From: Morganella psychrotolerans | GTDB taxonomy: Bacteria; Pseudomonadota; Gammaproteobacteria; Enterobacterales; Enterobacteriaceae | Reading direction: 5' to 3' | Length of the DNA: 64,000 nt | Assembly (NCBI RefSeq): GCF_001676055.1 | Contig: NZ_LZEX01000045.1 | Coordinates: forward strand, 141,503-205,502 | Shown: positions 10,213 to 21,989 of the stretch, in pieces | Layout of the letters: each line of letters opens with the position of its first letter | Numbering within the stretch: position 1 is the first letter of the stretch | Position numbers and translations under genes: made by a program | Notes under the pieces: model-generated | The model's input: only the letters and a program-made list of their open reading frames with translations | The model's database searches: none | What the model was told of the DNA's origin: nothing

Positions 10213-10638
10213 ATGCCTGTACAACGCACATTCTCCATTATCAAGCCAAATGCGGTAAAGAAAAATGCCATCGGTGCTATCTACCACCGTTTTGAAAGCG
10301 CCGGTTTTCGCATTGTTGCGGCTAAAATGCTGCACCTGACCCGTGAACAGGCGGAAGGTTTTTACGCTGAGCACAAAGGGCGTCCGTTTTTTGACGGCTT
10401 AGTTGAATTTATGACATCCGGACCGATCATGGTGCAGGTTCTGGAAGGTGAAAATGCCGTACAGCGCCACCGGGACCTGATGGGTGCGACCAATCCGGAC
10501 AACGCGCTGGCAGGCACTCTGCGCGCAGACTATGCTGACAGCTTCACAGAAAATGCCGTTCATGGCTCCGATGCTGAAGAATCTGCCGCCCGTGAAATTG
10601 CCTATTTTTTCACTTCTGACGAAATCTGCCCGCGCTGA
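10213..10638 (+). CDS. ndk: nucleoside diphosphate kinase
   Basis: A 141-residue full-length NDK, which transfers gamma-phosphate between nucleoside triphosphates and diphosphates through a phosphohistidine. The active-site motif is [12 protein letters not shown] with the catalytic His at residue 117. The N-terminal FSIIKPNAV strand is also typical. It starts at ATG 10213 after CAATGAGG. The pbpC-ndk-rlmN order is that of E. coli. Confidence 0.98.
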   Translation: MPVQRTFSIIKPNAVKKNAIGAIYHRFESAGFRIVAAKMLHLTREQAEGFYAEHKGRPFFDGLVEFMTSGPIMVQVLEGENAVQRHRDLMGATNPDNALAGTLRADYADSFTENAVHGSDAEESAAREIAYFFTSDEICPR

Positions 10639-10681
10639 TTTGCCTACCCCGCAGTTTGTTTCTGTTTTCCTGAAAAATAAG

Positions 10682-10711
10682 TAATCCGGCCATTCCGACC
10701 GGGTTATTTTT
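10682..10711 (+). terminator. terminator after ndk
   Basis: TAATCCGG (10682-10689) pairs with CCGGGTTA (10699-10706) with one G-U pair, and is followed directly by T5. Confidence 0.7.
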
Positions 10712-10902
10712 CTGTTAACTGATTTTCCGTTTGCCTTACCGCCTGCAAAGTTTGTACAATGCCGCGCGCCTGTATTTGTACGGGACAATGATTATTTCAG
10801 TCGTGCATATGGCGTTATGGCTATGTGCGGCTATCCTTATTCAGTATCTGTGATGCGTTTGCGTATCACCGCCGAAAGTGTAACAACGAGGCACTAAAAA
10901 TT

Positions 10903-12081
10903 ATGTCCGAACTGACCACGCCGGATGCCTGCGAAACAGGCTCCGCAGCTATTTATCCTGAAAAAATCAACGGTAAAATTAATTTACTCGACCTGACCCG
11001 TAAAGAAATGCGCCAGTTCTTCGCTGATATGGGCGAAAAACCGTTTCGTGCCGATCAGGTAATGAAATGGATTTACCACTATTGCTATGATGATTTCGAT
11101 CTGATGACCGACATCAACAAAGTTCTGCGCACCAAACTGAAAGCGATGGCGGAAATCCGTGCGCCGGAAGTTTCAGAAGAGCAGCGCTCGTCGGACGGCA
11201 CCATAAAATGGGCTATCCGTGTCGGGGGACAGGAAGTTGAAACCGTGTATATCCCGGAAGATGACCGCGCAACACTGTGTGTTTCTTCTCAGGTCGGCTG
11301 TGCGCTGGAGTGTACATTCTGCTCAACGGCACAACAGGGTTTTAACCGCAATCTGCGGGTATCCGAAATTATCGGTCAGGTCTGGCGGGCGGCAAAAATT
11401 ATTGGTTCCCTGAAATCCAGCGGGCGTCGTCCGATTACCAACGTGGTGATGATGGGAATGGGTGAACCATTGCTTAACCTGACACATGTTGTCCCTGCGA
11501 TGGAAATCATGCTGGATGACTTTGGTTTTGGTCTGTCCAAGCGGCGTGTGACAATCTCCACATCCGGTGTCGTCCCGGCGCTGGATAAACTGGGCGATAT
11601 GATTGATGTGGCACTGGCAATTTCTCTGCATGCACCGACAGACGATGTGCGTGATGAGCTCGTCCCTATCAATAAAAAATACAATATTGAAGCATTTTTG
11701 GCCTCTGTCCGCCTTTATCTGAGCAAATCCAATGCCAACAGCGGGCGGGTGACGGTTGAATACGTCATGCTGGATCATATTAATGACAGCACGGAGCAGG
11801 CGCATCAGCTGGCAGAATGCCTGAAGGATACGCCGAGTAAAATCAATCTGATCCCATGGAACCCGTTCCCGGGCGCACCATACGGACGCAGCTCCAACAG
11901 CCGGATTGACCGCTTCGCAAAAGTCCTGATGGGGTACGGACTTACCACGATTGTGCGTAAGACCCGCGGTGATGATATTGATGCCGCCTGCGGTCAGTTA
12001 GCCGGCGATGTCATTGACCGCACGAAGCGGACACTGAAAAAACGCATGGCAGGTGAACCAATTGCTGTTAAGGCAGTCTGA
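10903..12081 (+). CDS. rlmN: dual-specificity 23S rRNA/tRNA adenine-C2 methyltransferase
   Basis: A 392-residue radical-SAM enzyme that methylates A2503 of 23S rRNA and A37 of several tRNAs. The CxxxCxxC cluster motif is [14 protein letters not shown] (Cys133, 137, 140), and the conserved substrate Cys lies in [13 protein letters not shown] 10903 (MSELTTPD) is chosen because ACGAGG precedes it and it matches the E. coli N-terminus. An upstream in-frame start at 10825 would add 26 unlikely residues. Confidence 0.97.
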   Translation: MSELTTPDACETGSAAIYPEKINGKINLLDLTRKEMRQFFADMGEKPFRADQVMKWIYHYCYDDFDLMTDINKVLRTKLKAMAEIRAPEVSEEQRSSDGTIKWAIRVGGQEVETVYIPEDDRATLCVSSQVGCALECTFCSTAQQGFNRNLRVSEIIGQVWRAAKIIGSLKSSGRRPITNVVMMGMGEPLLNLTHVVPAMEIMLDDFGFGLSKRRVTISTSGVVPALDKLGDMIDVALAISLHAPTDDVRDELVPINKKYNIEAFLASVRLYLSKSNANSGRVTVEYVMLDHINDSTEQAHQLAECLKDTPSKINLIPWNPFPGAPYGRSSNSRIDRFAKVLMGYGLTTIVRKTRGDDIDAACGQLAGDVIDRTKRTLKKRMAGEPIAVKAV

Positions 12082-12152
12082 TATTAATATTACGTAACAC
12101 TCCCCGGGGGTTACTTACGATAAAATACCTGCCTCACCATAAAGGAGGCAGT

Positions 12153-12503
12153 ATGATAAGGACGTATTACCCCGGATTATTAGGATTAGTGCTGCTGGCA
12201 GGATGCCGGACTGCACCGGTTACGCAGGCACCGCTGACAGCGGTAAATACGCGGCTGGCGCTGGGAGAGGCCTATCTTCATGCCGGACATTATGATGCTG
12301 CACGTTATCATTATGACCGGGTATTGAAGGTACAATCGCAGCATACCGTGGCTCTGACCGGAATGGCGCTGGCAGCAAAATGCGATCAGCAACCTGAAAT
12401 TGCGGAAAAATACCTAAATTTAGCCGTGAATTCCCCGTCAGGCAGTGATACTGTGGTACAGTACGTTTCGGCCTATTCGTGTTTGCCGGATAACAGCTTG
12501 TAA
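12153..12503 (+). CDS. small PilW/Tfp-like TPR lipoprotein
   Basis: A 116-residue predicted lipoprotein with lipobox LLAG-C18. One recognisable TPR pair follows (LALGEAYLHAGHYDAARYHYDRVL and LTGMALAAKCDQQPEIAEKYLNLAV). In many gammaproteobacteria a PilW (type IV pilus stability) gene of about 250 residues lies between rlmN and rodZ. This protein keeps the position, signal and first TPRs but is about half that length. AAAGGAGG before ATG 12153 argues that it is expressed. No pilus genes are in the window, so a pilus role is not supported. Confidence 0.75.
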   Translation: MIRTYYPGLLGLVLLAGCRTAPVTQAPLTAVNTRLALGEAYLHAGHYDAARYHYDRVLKVQSQHTVALTGMALAAKCDQQPEIAEKYLNLAVNSPSGSDTVVQYVSAYSCLPDNSL

Positions 12504-12634
12504 AACAACATAAAACAGATGTGGTTTTCAGCGTTATTTTGTCATTAATGGTACGTCGGAATACGGAACTTAGGTGCGTGGAGTGGCTGACTCCGCGCTT
12601 TCTCGTAACCAGAACTGCTTGTGTCCTGAAACTC

Positions 12635-13603
12635 ATGAATAATTCGCAATCTCAAGATAATATTCAACTCTCTCTTGGTCAATTCTTAACACAACGTCGG
12701 GAACAACTTCAGTTATCACGGGAAACAGTAGCAGACAGGTTATGCCTTAAGCTGACAACAGTGCGTGAAATTGAAGAAGATGCACTGAAAGAAACTAATC
12801 CGACCTTTATCCGTGGCTACGTCCGTACTTATGCAAAATTACTGCAGATCCCTGAAGCAGAAATTATGCCGTATCTCGACAAAATTGCACCGGCGCAGAT
12901 GACGAAAGTCCAGCCGATGAAAAGTGTGTCTATGGGCCGTCAGCGCAAAAAACGCGAAGGCTGGCTGATGAAGTTTACCTGGCTTGTGCTGCTGGTTGTT
13001 ATTGCGCTCGTCGGGCTGTGGTGGTGGCAGCAATATCAGGCACAGCAGGCCGATCTCCGCTCGCTTGCACAGCAAAATGATGTCACAGTCAATCCTCCTG
13101 CAAGTGCAGAACATACGCTGCCTGACAATATTGAACCGCCGGTACAGAATACCCCGCCGGTTGAAAGCACTCCGCCGGTTCCGGTTGCATCTGCTAATGC
13201 CAATACCGCGGCTCAGGAATTGTCGGCGGCAACCCCGCAGGAACAGGCTGTTGACAGCAGTAAAATTGTGCCGTTACCGGGCAGTAATCGTGTCCCGCCG
13301 GTTGTAGACCGGGCTGCCGGCAGTGAAGGTGATTCCGCTGCTGTGGCACTGACACAAAACGGACTGGTTCTGACATTTAAAAATGCCTGCTGGCTGGAAG
13401 TCTCGGACAATAAAGGCACAAAAATATTCAGTGGTACCAAACAGAAAGGCGATACTCTGGAATTTGCAGGGGCGGAACCTTATCGTCTGAAAATCGGTGC
13501 ACCGGCTTCAGTGGACGTTCAGTTTAAAGGCGAAGTGGTTGATATGAGCCGTTTTATCCGGGCTAACCGGGTCGCAAATCTGACCTTACCAAAAGCAGAA
13601 TAA
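12635..13603 (+). CDS. rodZ: cytoskeletal cell-shape protein RodZ
   Basis: A 322-residue bitopic membrane protein that links MreB to the elongation machinery. It has an N-terminal cytoplasmic HTH domain (about residues 12-80), a basic RKKREGW stretch, one membrane segment (residues 111-131), a Pro-rich periplasmic linker and a C-terminal DUF4115 beta domain. ATG 12635 (MNNSQSQDN) corresponds to the E. coli N-terminus; the frame is open upstream to 12521. It is followed by ispG as in E. coli. Confidence 0.95.
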   Translation: MNNSQSQDNIQLSLGQFLTQRREQLQLSRETVADRLCLKLTTVREIEEDALKETNPTFIRGYVRTYAKLLQIPEAEIMPYLDKIAPAQMTKVQPMKSVSMGRQRKKREGWLMKFTWLVLLVVIALVGLWWWQQYQAQQADLRSLAQQNDVTVNPPASAEHTLPDNIEPPVQNTPPVESTPPVPVASANANTAAQELSAATPQEQAVDSSKIVPLPGSNRVPPVVDRAAGSEGDSAAVALTQNGLVLTFKNACWLEVSDNKGTKIFSGTKQKGDTLEFAGAEPYRLKIGAPASVDVQFKGEVVDMSRFIRANRVANLTLPKAE

Positions 13604-13688
13604 TAAAATTTTTCATCTGTAATTTTTACAATAAATTTAATTAACACAGCAATGATTGAGGATACAAGGATGTTCCGGAGAAATAATT

Positions 13689-14813
13689 ATGCACAGTGAA
13701 TCCCCGATAAAGAGACGCAAATCCACACGGATATATGTGGGTAATGTGCCGGTCGGTGATGGCGCACCTATCGCGGTGCAGTCAATGACAAACACCCGGA
13801 CAACGGATGTTGATGCGACGGTTCGTCAGATTAAAGCGCTGGAGCGCGTCGGTGTTGATATCGTTCGTGTTTCTGTGCCGACAATGGATGCAGCTGAAGC
13901 CTTTAAGTTAATTAAGCAGCAGGTTTCTGTGCCGCTGGTGGCAGATATTCATTTTGATTACCGTATCGCGCTGAAAGTGGCGGAATACGGTGTCGATTGT
14001 CTGCGGATAAACCCCGGGAATATCGGCAGCGAAGAACGCATCCGTCAGGTAGTGGATTGCGCACGCCATTATAATATCCCTATCCGTATCGGGGTGAACG
14101 GCGGCTCTCTGGAAAAAGATATTCAGGAAAAATACGGCGAGCCGACGCCGGAAGCGCTGGTGGAATCCGCTATGCGCCATGTGGATATTCTCGATCGCCT
14201 GAATTTCGATCAGTTTAAAATCAGTGTAAAAGCCTCTGATGTATTTTTGGCAGTGGGTGCATACCGGCTGCTGGCGAAAAAAATAGACCAGCCGCTGCAT
14301 CTGGGTATTACAGAAGCAGGCGGTGCGCGGGCAGGATCAGTGAAGTCAGCTATCGGCCTGGGATTACTGCTCTCTGAGGGAATTGGCGATACACTGCGGA
14401 TCTCACTGGCGGCGGATCCTGTCGAAGAAGTGAAAGTCGGGTTTGATATTCTTAAATCGCTGCGGATCCGTTCACGCGGTATTAATTTTATCGCCTGTCC
14501 GACCTGTTCACGTCAGGAATTTGATGTGATCGGCACCGTTAATGCGCTGGAACAGCGTCTGGAAGATATTCTGACGCCGATGGATATCTCTATTATCGGC
14601 TGTGTGGTCAATGGTCCGGGTGAGGCGGAAGTCTCAACTCTGGGTGTGACCGGCGCGAAAACGCGCAGCGGTTTTTATGAAGATGGTATCCGCCAGAAAG
14701 AGCGCCTGGATAATACGGATATGATTGACCAGCTTGAGGCAAAAATTCGCGCGAAAGCGGCAATGCTGGATAAAAGTAACCGAATTGCCATTAATCTGGT
14801 CGATAAAGAGTAA
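13689..14813 (+). CDS. ispG: 4-hydroxy-3-methylbut-2-enyl diphosphate synthase
   Basis: 374 residues, nearly identical to E. coli IspG across recognisable blocks. It carries out the penultimate step of the MEP isoprenoid pathway with a [4Fe-4S] cluster. The ligand cysteines are in ACPTCSRQ and [14 protein letters not shown] 13689 ([12 protein letters not shown]) follows CCGGAG; the upstream start at 13656 would add 11 unconserved residues. A terminator follows the gene. Confidence 0.97.
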   Translation: MHSESPIKRRKSTRIYVGNVPVGDGAPIAVQSMTNTRTTDVDATVRQIKALERVGVDIVRVSVPTMDAAEAFKLIKQQVSVPLVADIHFDYRIALKVAEYGVDCLRINPGNIGSEERIRQVVDCARHYNIPIRIGVNGGSLEKDIQEKYGEPTPEALVESAMRHVDILDRLNFDQFKISVKASDVFLAVGAYRLLAKKIDQPLHLGITEAGGARAGSVKSAIGLGLLLSEGIGDTLRISLAADPVEEVKVGFDILKSLRIRSRGINFIACPTCSRQEFDVIGTVNALEQRLEDILTPMDISIIGCVVNGPGEAEVSTLGVTGAKTRSGFYEDGIRQKERLDNTDMIDQLEAKIRAKAAMLDKSNRIAINLVDKE

Positions 14814-14820
14814 TAACTGA

Positions 14821-14848
14821 CCGGTTCATTGTATAATGAACCGGTTTT
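14821..14848 (+). terminator. terminator after ispG
   Basis: CCGGTTCATT (14821-14830) and AATGAACCGG (14835-14844) form a perfect 10-bp stem with a 4-base loop, followed by T4. Confidence 0.9.
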
Positions 14849-14936
14849 AAGACGATATATCGGTCTCCCGATATTGCGCCCGCTCTGGGTCGCTTTTATA
14901 ATCGGTAACATATTTCATTGAGTTAAGAGAACTAAC

Positions 14937-16214
14937 GTGGCCAAAAATATCCAAGCCATTCGTGGTATGAATGATTATCTGCCTGCTGATACGATTGTCT
15001 GGCAGCGCATTGAAAGCACGCTCAAACGTATTCTGACAAATTACGGGATCAGTGAAATTCGCACACCGATTGTCGAGCACACCCCGCTGTTTCAGCGCGC
15101 CATCGGCGAAGTCACTGATGTTGTTGAAAAAGAAATGTATTCTTTTCAGGATCGTGGTGATGAAAGTTTAACGCTGCGTCCTGAAGGAACAGCGGGCTGT
15201 GTTCGTGCAGGTATTGAGCGCGGATTACTGTATAACCAGGAACAGCGCCTCTGGTATATCGGGCCGATGTTCCGTTATGAGCGCCCGCAGAAAGGCCGCT
15301 ACCGCCAGTTTCATCAGTTGGGGGCGGAAATTTTCGGACTGAGTGGTCCTGATATTGATGCTGAGCTGATTATGATGACCGCCCGCTGGTGGCGTGAACT
15401 GGGTATCGCAGAACATGTTACACTGGAGCTGAACTCTATCGGTTCGCTGCAGGCACGCGCAAAGTACCGCGAAGCGCTGGTTGCATTCCTGGAGCAGCAC
15501 AAAGAAAAACTGGATGAAGACTGTAAGCGCCGGATGTACACCAATCCGCTGCGCGTACTGGACTCCAAAGATCAGGGTGTGCAGACGCTCCTGAATGACG
15601 CACCTGAACTGTTTGATTATCTGGATGAAGAGTCAAAAATCCACTTTGATGGTTTGCGTGCCATTCTGGATGCCGCCGGTATTAAATACCGCGTTAATCA
15701 GCGTCTGGTCCGTGGTCTTGATTATTATAACCGCACCGTGTTTGAGTGGGTGACAACCGCACTTGGCGCGCAGGGCACTGTATGTGCCGGCGGGCGTTAC
15801 GACGGGCTGGTTGAACAGCTCGGCGGTCACAATACACCGGCAGTCGGTTTTGCGATGGGGCTGGAGCGTATGGTACTGCTGGTTCAGGAGGTTAATCCTG
15901 ATTTTGTGAAAGACACCGCAGTCACAGATGTTTATCTGGCATCTTTCGGTGACGGCAGCCAGGTGGCAGCCATGTTGCTGGCAGAGCAGATCCGCGACAG
16001 CTTACCCGGTGTCCGCATTATGACTAACTACGGCGGCGGCAACTTTAAAAAACAGTTAGGCCGTGCTGATAAAAACGGCGCACGCATCGCGCTGATTTTG
16101 GGTGAAGATGAAATCGCCAACGGAACAGTGACAGTGAAAGAACTGGCTACCGGTGAGCAACAGACGCTGGCACAGAGCGGGTTATCTGCCCGTCTGAGCG
16201 AACTTTTAGGTTAA
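14937..16214 (+). CDS. hisS: histidyl-tRNA synthetase
   Basis: A 425-residue class II synthetase that charges tRNA-His. It contains motif 2 ([19 protein letters not shown]), the histidine-binding loops [15 protein letters not shown] and AGGRYDGL, and motif 3 ([14 protein letters not shown]). It begins with GTG 14937 ([14 protein letters not shown]), the conserved N-terminus. yfgM follows after 10 bases, so hisS-yfgM-bamB is probably one transcript. Confidence 0.98.
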   Translation: MAKNIQAIRGMNDYLPADTIVWQRIESTLKRILTNYGISEIRTPIVEHTPLFQRAIGEVTDVVEKEMYSFQDRGDESLTLRPEGTAGCVRAGIERGLLYNQEQRLWYIGPMFRYERPQKGRYRQFHQLGAEIFGLSGPDIDAELIMMTARWWRELGIAEHVTLELNSIGSLQARAKYREALVAFLEQHKEKLDEDCKRRMYTNPLRVLDSKDQGVQTLLNDAPELFDYLDEESKIHFDGLRAILDAAGIKYRVNQRLVRGLDYYNRTVFEWVTTALGAQGTVCAGGRYDGLVEQLGGHNTPAVGFAMGLERMVLLVQEVNPDFVKDTAVTDVYLASFGDGSQVAAMLLAEQIRDSLPGVRIMTNYGGGNFKKQLGRADKNGARIALILGEDEIANGTVTVKELATGEQQTLAQSGLSARLSELLG

Positions 16215-16224
16215 GGAGAGACGC

Positions 16225-16842
16225 GTGGAAGTCTATACCACAGAAAATGAACAGGTATCAGTGCTGAAGAATTTCTTTGTTGAAAACGGCAAAGCGATTG
16301 CGGCAGGATTGATCATCGGTATCGGCGGTATTGTCGGCTGGAATTACTATCAGTCTCATCAGGTCACTCAGTTACAGGATGCAGCCGTTGCGTACGAAGC
16401 GGCGACTGTGGTGAAGGGGACGGCAGAAGAGCAGTTAACCCGTCTGAAATTATTTGCAAAAGAAGCCAATAATACCTATGGCGCTTTTGCCGGTCTTGAT
16501 TTGGCTCAGAAATCAGTTGAAAGCAATGATTTACCGGGTGCTGAAGCAGCACTGACCGCGGCATTGCCGAAAGCAGATAATGAAGAGTTAAAAGATCTTA
16601 TTAACGCACGTCTGGCCCGCGTTCAGCTGGGTCAGGGAAATGCAGATGCCGCGCTGAGTACCGCCGGTAATATTAAAGGGAAAGGCTGGGCGGCTTACGC
16701 GCAGGATATCCGTGGCGATGCCCTGTTACATAAAGGGGATGTGAAAGGCGCGCAGGAAGCCTACACCACAGGTATTCAGAGTGAAGGTGCCGGGACTATC
16801 AAATCCGTTATGACATTTAAACTCGATAACTTAGCCGGGTGA
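16225..16842 (+). CDS. yfgM: YfgM, ancillary subunit of the SecYEG translocon
   Basis: 205 residues: a short cytoplasmic N-terminus (MEVYTTENEQ), one membrane segment (about 24-41) and a periplasmic TPR domain. YfgM partners PpiD at SecYEG and hands secreted proteins to periplasmic chaperones. It starts with GTG 16225 behind AAGGAGA. It is tightly coupled to hisS upstream and bamB downstream. Confidence 0.95.
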   Translation: MEVYTTENEQVSVLKNFFVENGKAIAAGLIIGIGGIVGWNYYQSHQVTQLQDAAVAYEAATVVKGTAEEQLTRLKLFAKEANNTYGAFAGLDLAQKSVESNDLPGAEAALTAALPKADNEELKDLINARLARVQLGQGNADAALSTAGNIKGKGWAAYAQDIRGDALLHKGDVKGAQEAYTTGIQSEGAGTIKSVMTFKLDNLAG

Positions 16843-16856
16843 GAGGACTACTAATA

Positions 16857-18029
16857 ATGCAACTGCGTAAAACACTCCTGGTTGGTTTCGTTGCTTCTGT
16901 ACTGCTGGCAGGTTGTTCAAGTGAGACAGATACCATTGTGATGTCACCATTGCCGGAGGTTGCGAATCAGTTCTCGCCACAGACCGTGTGGGATAAATCC
17001 GTCGGTAACGGTATCGGAAAATATTATTCACATCTTTCACCGGCCTGGGAAGGATCAACTGTCTATGCCGCTGATCGCAACGGTCTGGTAAAAGCGCTGG
17101 ATGTTGATTCAGGTGTTGAAATCTGGTCAGTCGATCTGGCAGAAAAAACCGGCTTTTTGTCATCCAATCTTTCGGCGATGCTGTCCGGTGGTCTGACCGT
17201 TTCCGGCGAACATCTTTATGTCGGTACAGAGCGCGGTGCACTGATTGCACTGAACACCAACAATGGTGAGCTTGCCTGGACACAAAATGCCGGTGGTGAA
17301 GTACTTTCCCGTCCGGTAGTCAGTGATGGTCTGGTTCTGGTTCATACCGGGAACGGTCTGTTACAGGCATTCGATACAGCATCCGGCGAATCCCGCTGGA
17401 GCCTGAATCTGGATACGCCAAGCCTGTCTGTCCGCGGTGAATCTGCTCCGGCAATCTCTACCGGTGCGGCAATTGTCGGCGGCGATAACGGGCGCGTCAG
17501 TGCGGTTATGCTGAACCAGGGTCAGTTAATCTGGCAACAGCGGATCTCTATGACAACCGGCACCACTGAAATCAGCCGTCTGAATGATGTGGACATGACA
17601 CCAATTATTGCCGATGGCCGTGTTTACGCTATCGCGTATAATGGTAATCTTGTCTCCATGGATATGCGCAGTGGTCAGATCCTGTGGAAACGCGATTTCG
17701 GCTCAGTCAATGAAATGGTGCTGGATGGTGATTCACTTTATGTTATTGACCAGAATGACAATATTTATGCTATCCGCGCAGCGGACGGGGTAACATTGTG
17801 GTCACAGGATAAATTGCAGCACCGCAACCTTTCTGCGCCTGAAGTCTTTAATGGTTATCTGGTGACCGGTGATGCCGAAGGTTATCTCCACTGGTTAGAT
17901 ACCAGTAACGGACAGTTTGTTGCACAAAATAAACTGGACAGCTCCGGCATTTTCGCCCGTCCGTCAATTGCCGGTGATAAACTGATGGTACAGACCCGTG
18001 ATGGTCGTCTGTATCTGCTCCGCCGCTGA
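16857..18029 (+). CDS. bamB: outer membrane protein assembly factor BamB (lipoprotein)
   Basis: A 390-residue lipoprotein with lipobox LLAG-C20. Ser at +2 is compatible with Lol transport to the outer membrane. It is an eight-bladed PQQ-type beta-propeller; repeated units such as GELAWTQNAGG, GESRWSLNL and GQILWKRDFG are visible. BamB is part of the BAM complex and supports BamA. ATG 16857 follows GAGAGGAC; an upstream in-frame start at 16839 lies inside the end of yfgM. Confidence 0.97.
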   Translation: MQLRKTLLVGFVASVLLAGCSSETDTIVMSPLPEVANQFSPQTVWDKSVGNGIGKYYSHLSPAWEGSTVYAADRNGLVKALDVDSGVEIWSVDLAEKTGFLSSNLSAMLSGGLTVSGEHLYVGTERGALIALNTNNGELAWTQNAGGEVLSRPVVSDGLVLVHTGNGLLQAFDTASGESRWSLNLDTPSLSVRGESAPAISTGAAIVGGDNGRVSAVMLNQGQLIWQQRISMTTGTTEISRLNDVDMTPIIADGRVYAIAYNGNLVSMDMRSGQILWKRDFGSVNEMVLDGDSLYVIDQNDNIYAIRAADGVTLWSQDKLQHRNLSAPEVFNGYLVTGDAEGYLHWLDTSNGQFVAQNKLDSSGIFARPSIAGDKLMVQTRDGRLYLLRR

Positions 18030-18092
18030 CAGAGATACTCTGTTTCCGGTGTAACCTCAGCGGGTCAGTAATCCCGCAGAGGGGATCCATTG

Positions 18093-18121
18093 ACGGCTCC
18101 TGAATGACAGGAGCCGTTTCG
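18093..18121 (+). terminator. terminator after bamB
   Basis: ACGGCTCCTG (18093-18102) and CAGGAGCCGT (18108-18117) form a perfect 10-bp stem, followed by TTCGTCTTT. Confidence 0.85.
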
Positions 18122-18177
18122 TCTTTAATCTCCTGCATACGTCAGGGGATTTTTCAGTGTTATGAGGCAGTAAAAGC

Positions 18178-19677
18178 ATGGTACCTGTCGTTGCTCTGGT
18201 CGGACGTCCCAATGTAGGGAAGTCCACGTTATTCAACCGCTTAACGCGTACGCGCGATGCGTTGGTTGCTGATTTTCCCGGCCTGACGCGGGATCGTAAA
18301 TACGGTCGCGCAGAAGTTGACGGGCAGGAATTTATTATTATTGATACCGGTGGTATTGACGGTGCGGAAGAAGGCATTGAAACACACATGGCGGCACAAT
18401 CGTTATTAGCGATTGAAGAAGCGGATATTGTGCTGTTTCTGGTGGATGCCCGCGCGGGTATGATGCCGGCGGATATGGCTATCGCCAAACATTTGCGCAG
18501 TCGTGATAACAAAACGACGTTTGCTGTGGCAAATAAAATCGACGGTATCGATCAGGATCAGGCGCTGGGTGAATTCTACAGCCTGGGTCTGGGTGAGGTG
18601 ATGCCGATTGCCGCATCACATGGTCGTGGTGTAAACCAGTTAATCAGCCGTTCACTGATCCCGTTTTATGGTGAGCCTGAAAGTGAAGACGGGCGCGAAT
18701 TAACGGAAGAAGAAGCAAACGCTGCTTACTGGGCAGAGCAGGAAGCGCAAACGGAAGCCGCTGAAGCGAAGCTGGAAGAAGATGATAACTTCAACCCGGT
18801 TGATCAGCCGATTAAACTGGCGATTGTCGGGCGTCCGAATGTCGGAAAATCCACGCTGACCAACCGTATCCTCGGTGAAGATCGTGTGGTGGTATTTGAT
18901 ATGCCGGGCACCACGCGCGACAGTATCTATATTCCGATGGAGCGTGATGGCCGCGAGTATGTCCTTATTGATACTGCCGGTGTGCGCAAACGCGGAAAAG
19001 TAACTGAAACAGTTGAAAAATTCTCCGTTATCAAAACATTGAAAGCGATTGAAGATGCCAACGTGGTGTTACTGGTTATTGATGCCCGTGAAGGGATTTC
19101 AGACCAGGATCTGTCGCTGCTGGGCTTTATCCTGAATGCCGGTCGCTCTCTGGTGCTTGCTGTCAATAAATGGGACGGTATGAGCGCAGAAGATCGTGAT
19201 CATGTTAAAGATATGCTGGAACTGCGCCTGGGTTTTGTGGATTTTGCCCGTATTCACTTTATTTCAGCGCTGCACGGCAGTGGTGTCGGTAATTTATTTG
19301 ACTCTGTCCGTGAAGCGTATGATTGCGCAACCCGTCGTGTCAGTACCGCGTTAGTTACCCGCATTATGAAAATGGCAGAAGATGATCATCAGCCGCCGCT
19401 TGTCCGCGGACGCCGCGTGAAACTGAAATATGCACACGCAGGGGGATATAACCCGCCTATTATTGTTATCCACGGTAACCAGGTCAGTGATTTACCTGAT
19501 GGCTATAAACGCTATCTGATGAACTACTTCCGCCAGTCGCTGAAAGTGATGGGTACGCCTATCCGCATTCAGTTTAAAGAGGGTGAGAACCCGTTTGCGG
19601 ATAAAAAGAATACCCTGACGGCAAGCCAGTTGCGTAAACGTAAACGTCTGCTGTCACACATCAAAAAAGGGCATTAA
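18178..19677 (+). CDS. der: ribosome-associated GTPase Der (EngA)
   Basis: A 499-residue protein with two tandem GTPase domains followed by a KH-like domain, needed for 50S ribosome maturation. Both P-loops read GRPNVGKST (near residues 8 and 217). The G3 boxes DTGG and DTAG and the G4 boxes NKID and NKWD are present. A long acidic linker joins the two domains. It starts at ATG 18178 ([12 protein letters not shown]). Confidence 0.98.
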   Translation: MVPVVALVGRPNVGKSTLFNRLTRTRDALVADFPGLTRDRKYGRAEVDGQEFIIIDTGGIDGAEEGIETHMAAQSLLAIEEADIVLFLVDARAGMMPADMAIAKHLRSRDNKTTFAVANKIDGIDQDQALGEFYSLGLGEVMPIAASHGRGVNQLISRSLIPFYGEPESEDGRELTEEEANAAYWAEQEAQTEAAEAKLEEDDNFNPVDQPIKLAIVGRPNVGKSTLTNRILGEDRVVVFDMPGTTRDSIYIPMERDGREYVLIDTAGVRKRGKVTETVEKFSVIKTLKAIEDANVVLLVIDAREGISDQDLSLLGFILNAGRSLVLAVNKWDGMSAEDRDHVKDMLELRLGFVDFARIHFISALHGSGVGNLFDSVREAYDCATRRVSTALVTRIMKMAEDDHQPPLVRGRRVKLKYAHAGGYNPPIIVIHGNQVSDLPDGYKRYLMNYFRQSLKVMGTPIRIQFKEGENPFADKKNTLTASQLRKRKRLLSHIKKGH

Positions 19678-19699
19678 TTCGCCCTGTTGAAAATCCGGA

Positions 19700-19728
19700 A
19701 AAACCCGCACCAGAATGCGGGTTTTTTT
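19700..19728 (+). terminator. terminator after der
   Basis: AAAACCCGCA (19700-19709) pairs with TGCGGGTTTT (19716-19725) with a 6-base loop and a T-tract on the plus strand. The matching A-run on the left means it may also serve the converging protease gene. Confidence 0.92.
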
Positions 19729-19735
19729 GTGTCCG

Positions 19736-20857
19736 CTATATCTGCGGATTCAGTCCCACCGCATCCCAGGCATTGAGTAAAATATCGGCAACATCATCGC
19801 CGTAGTTATCCCGTGCAATCCGTACCGTTTCGCGGGCAAACGTCAGGAAATCACACTCAGGCGGCAGGTTTGCGTGGCGCAGGGTATCAAACCAGACTTG
19901 TCCGGCAACTTCCCAGCTATAGCCTCCCAGCGCGGTGGCAAAATGATAAAAAGCATGGTTGGGTATTCCTGAGTAACGGTGGACGCCACCATTATCATTT
20001 TCGGCATTATCAGGCAGTTCAATATAGTCGCGCATGTGTGAAATCTGCTTGTCTCTCCCGATAGCCGGATGGTTATAGGCGCTTCCCGGAGCAGAGAGAG
20101 AGCGTAACGCCTTAATACCACTGCTTTTTGTGAATAATGTCCGCCCGATAGACCAGTCACCCTCATGGCTTTTGTGTTGCTGCTGATAATGCGCCAGCAT
20201 CACAGTAAACACATCGCAAACAGATTCATTCAGTGCGCCGGATTGCCTGCTGTACGTCAGCGGAGAGAGGTGATCAATTACGGCATGACCGTATTCGTGA
20301 GTAGCAATATCGAGTTGTGCGAAACTCATAAACAGGGGAGAACTGCTGGTTATGAGATCGCCCGCACCAAAGACAAGATGTGTGCCGTTCCAGAATGCGT
20401 TGCAGTAACCCCTGCCGTAATGGGTCATTGCGGATATTGTCGCATTATGGTTATCAAAGGATCCATAATCAAAGACATCGGCAAAAAAAGTATAAATTAT
20501 CTCAAGATATTCAAACATATTGTCGGTGTCAGCATCACTTTTGATGGTGGTTGTGTACTGCGGATTTTTTGCTTTTTTATCTTCGCGGTAATAAAGGTCA
20601 GGGACGACTGTCATATTTTTGAGATGAATAACACGCCGGTGAGCAGCCGGCGGGTTATCAGCAGATCTTTTTTCAGCGGGATAACCCGGCTCGGATAAGG
20701 CCGGGTTATCGTCAGAGCGGCTGTGTTTATCCAACAAGAGTTGAATGTGCTGATAACAAAGCCTGGCATCTTCAGGATTATTATCATGAGCCAGGCGATT
20801 TTTCATGATCCAGGGCGGTAAAAAAGTGTAATTGGGGCGGTGTGTATTTAAAGACAT
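19736..20857 (-). CDS. protealysin-like M4 metalloprotease
   Basis: A 373-residue M4-family zinc protease. The active site HEYGH spans residues 187-191. The zinc-binding Glu in NESVCDVF is residue 211, the thermolysin spacing, and GVHRYSGIPNHAFY carries the catalytic His. The short N-terminal propeptide has the PPW(I)M motif of protealysin precursors (about residues 14-18) and there is no signal peptide. This fits the protealysin/grimelysin group, which is cytoplasmic or leaves without Sec. The start ATG is preceded by AGGAGG. It converges with der and shares the intergenic terminator. Confidence 0.9.
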   Translation of the reverse strand: MSLNTHRPNYTFLPPWIMKNRLAHDNNPEDARLCYQHIQLLLDKHSRSDDNPALSEPGYPAEKRSADNPPAAHRRVIHLKNMTVVPDLYYREDKKAKNPQYTTTIKSDADTDNMFEYLEIIYTFFADVFDYGSFDNHNATISAMTHYGRGYCNAFWNGTHLVFGAGDLITSSSPLFMSFAQLDIATHEYGHAVIDHLSPLTYSRQSGALNESVCDVFTVMLAHYQQQHKSHEGDWSIGRTLFTKSSGIKALRSLSAPGSAYNHPAIGRDKQISHMRDYIELPDNAENDNGGVHRYSGIPNHAFYHFATALGGYSWEVAGQVWFDTLRHANLPPECDFLTFARETVRIARDNYGDDVADILLNAWDAVGLNPQI

Positions 20858-20963
20858 AGCGTATCCTCCTGTTATCGGAAACGCTATTTTTGTGCAGAAA
20901 ATTACTCACCGCAGCAGACTATCAGTCTGCTTTTTACTCAGTATACTGCGCTTGTCTGTCAGG

Positions 20964-21890
<927 letters not shown>

Positions 21891-21989
21891 CTACGCACAA
21901 ACTTTAGTATATCATTTTGTTTTTATAAGATACCGATCCCCGTTCCCGCCGGGGATTACGGGCAGCTAAACCGGCAAACAGGTGACAGT

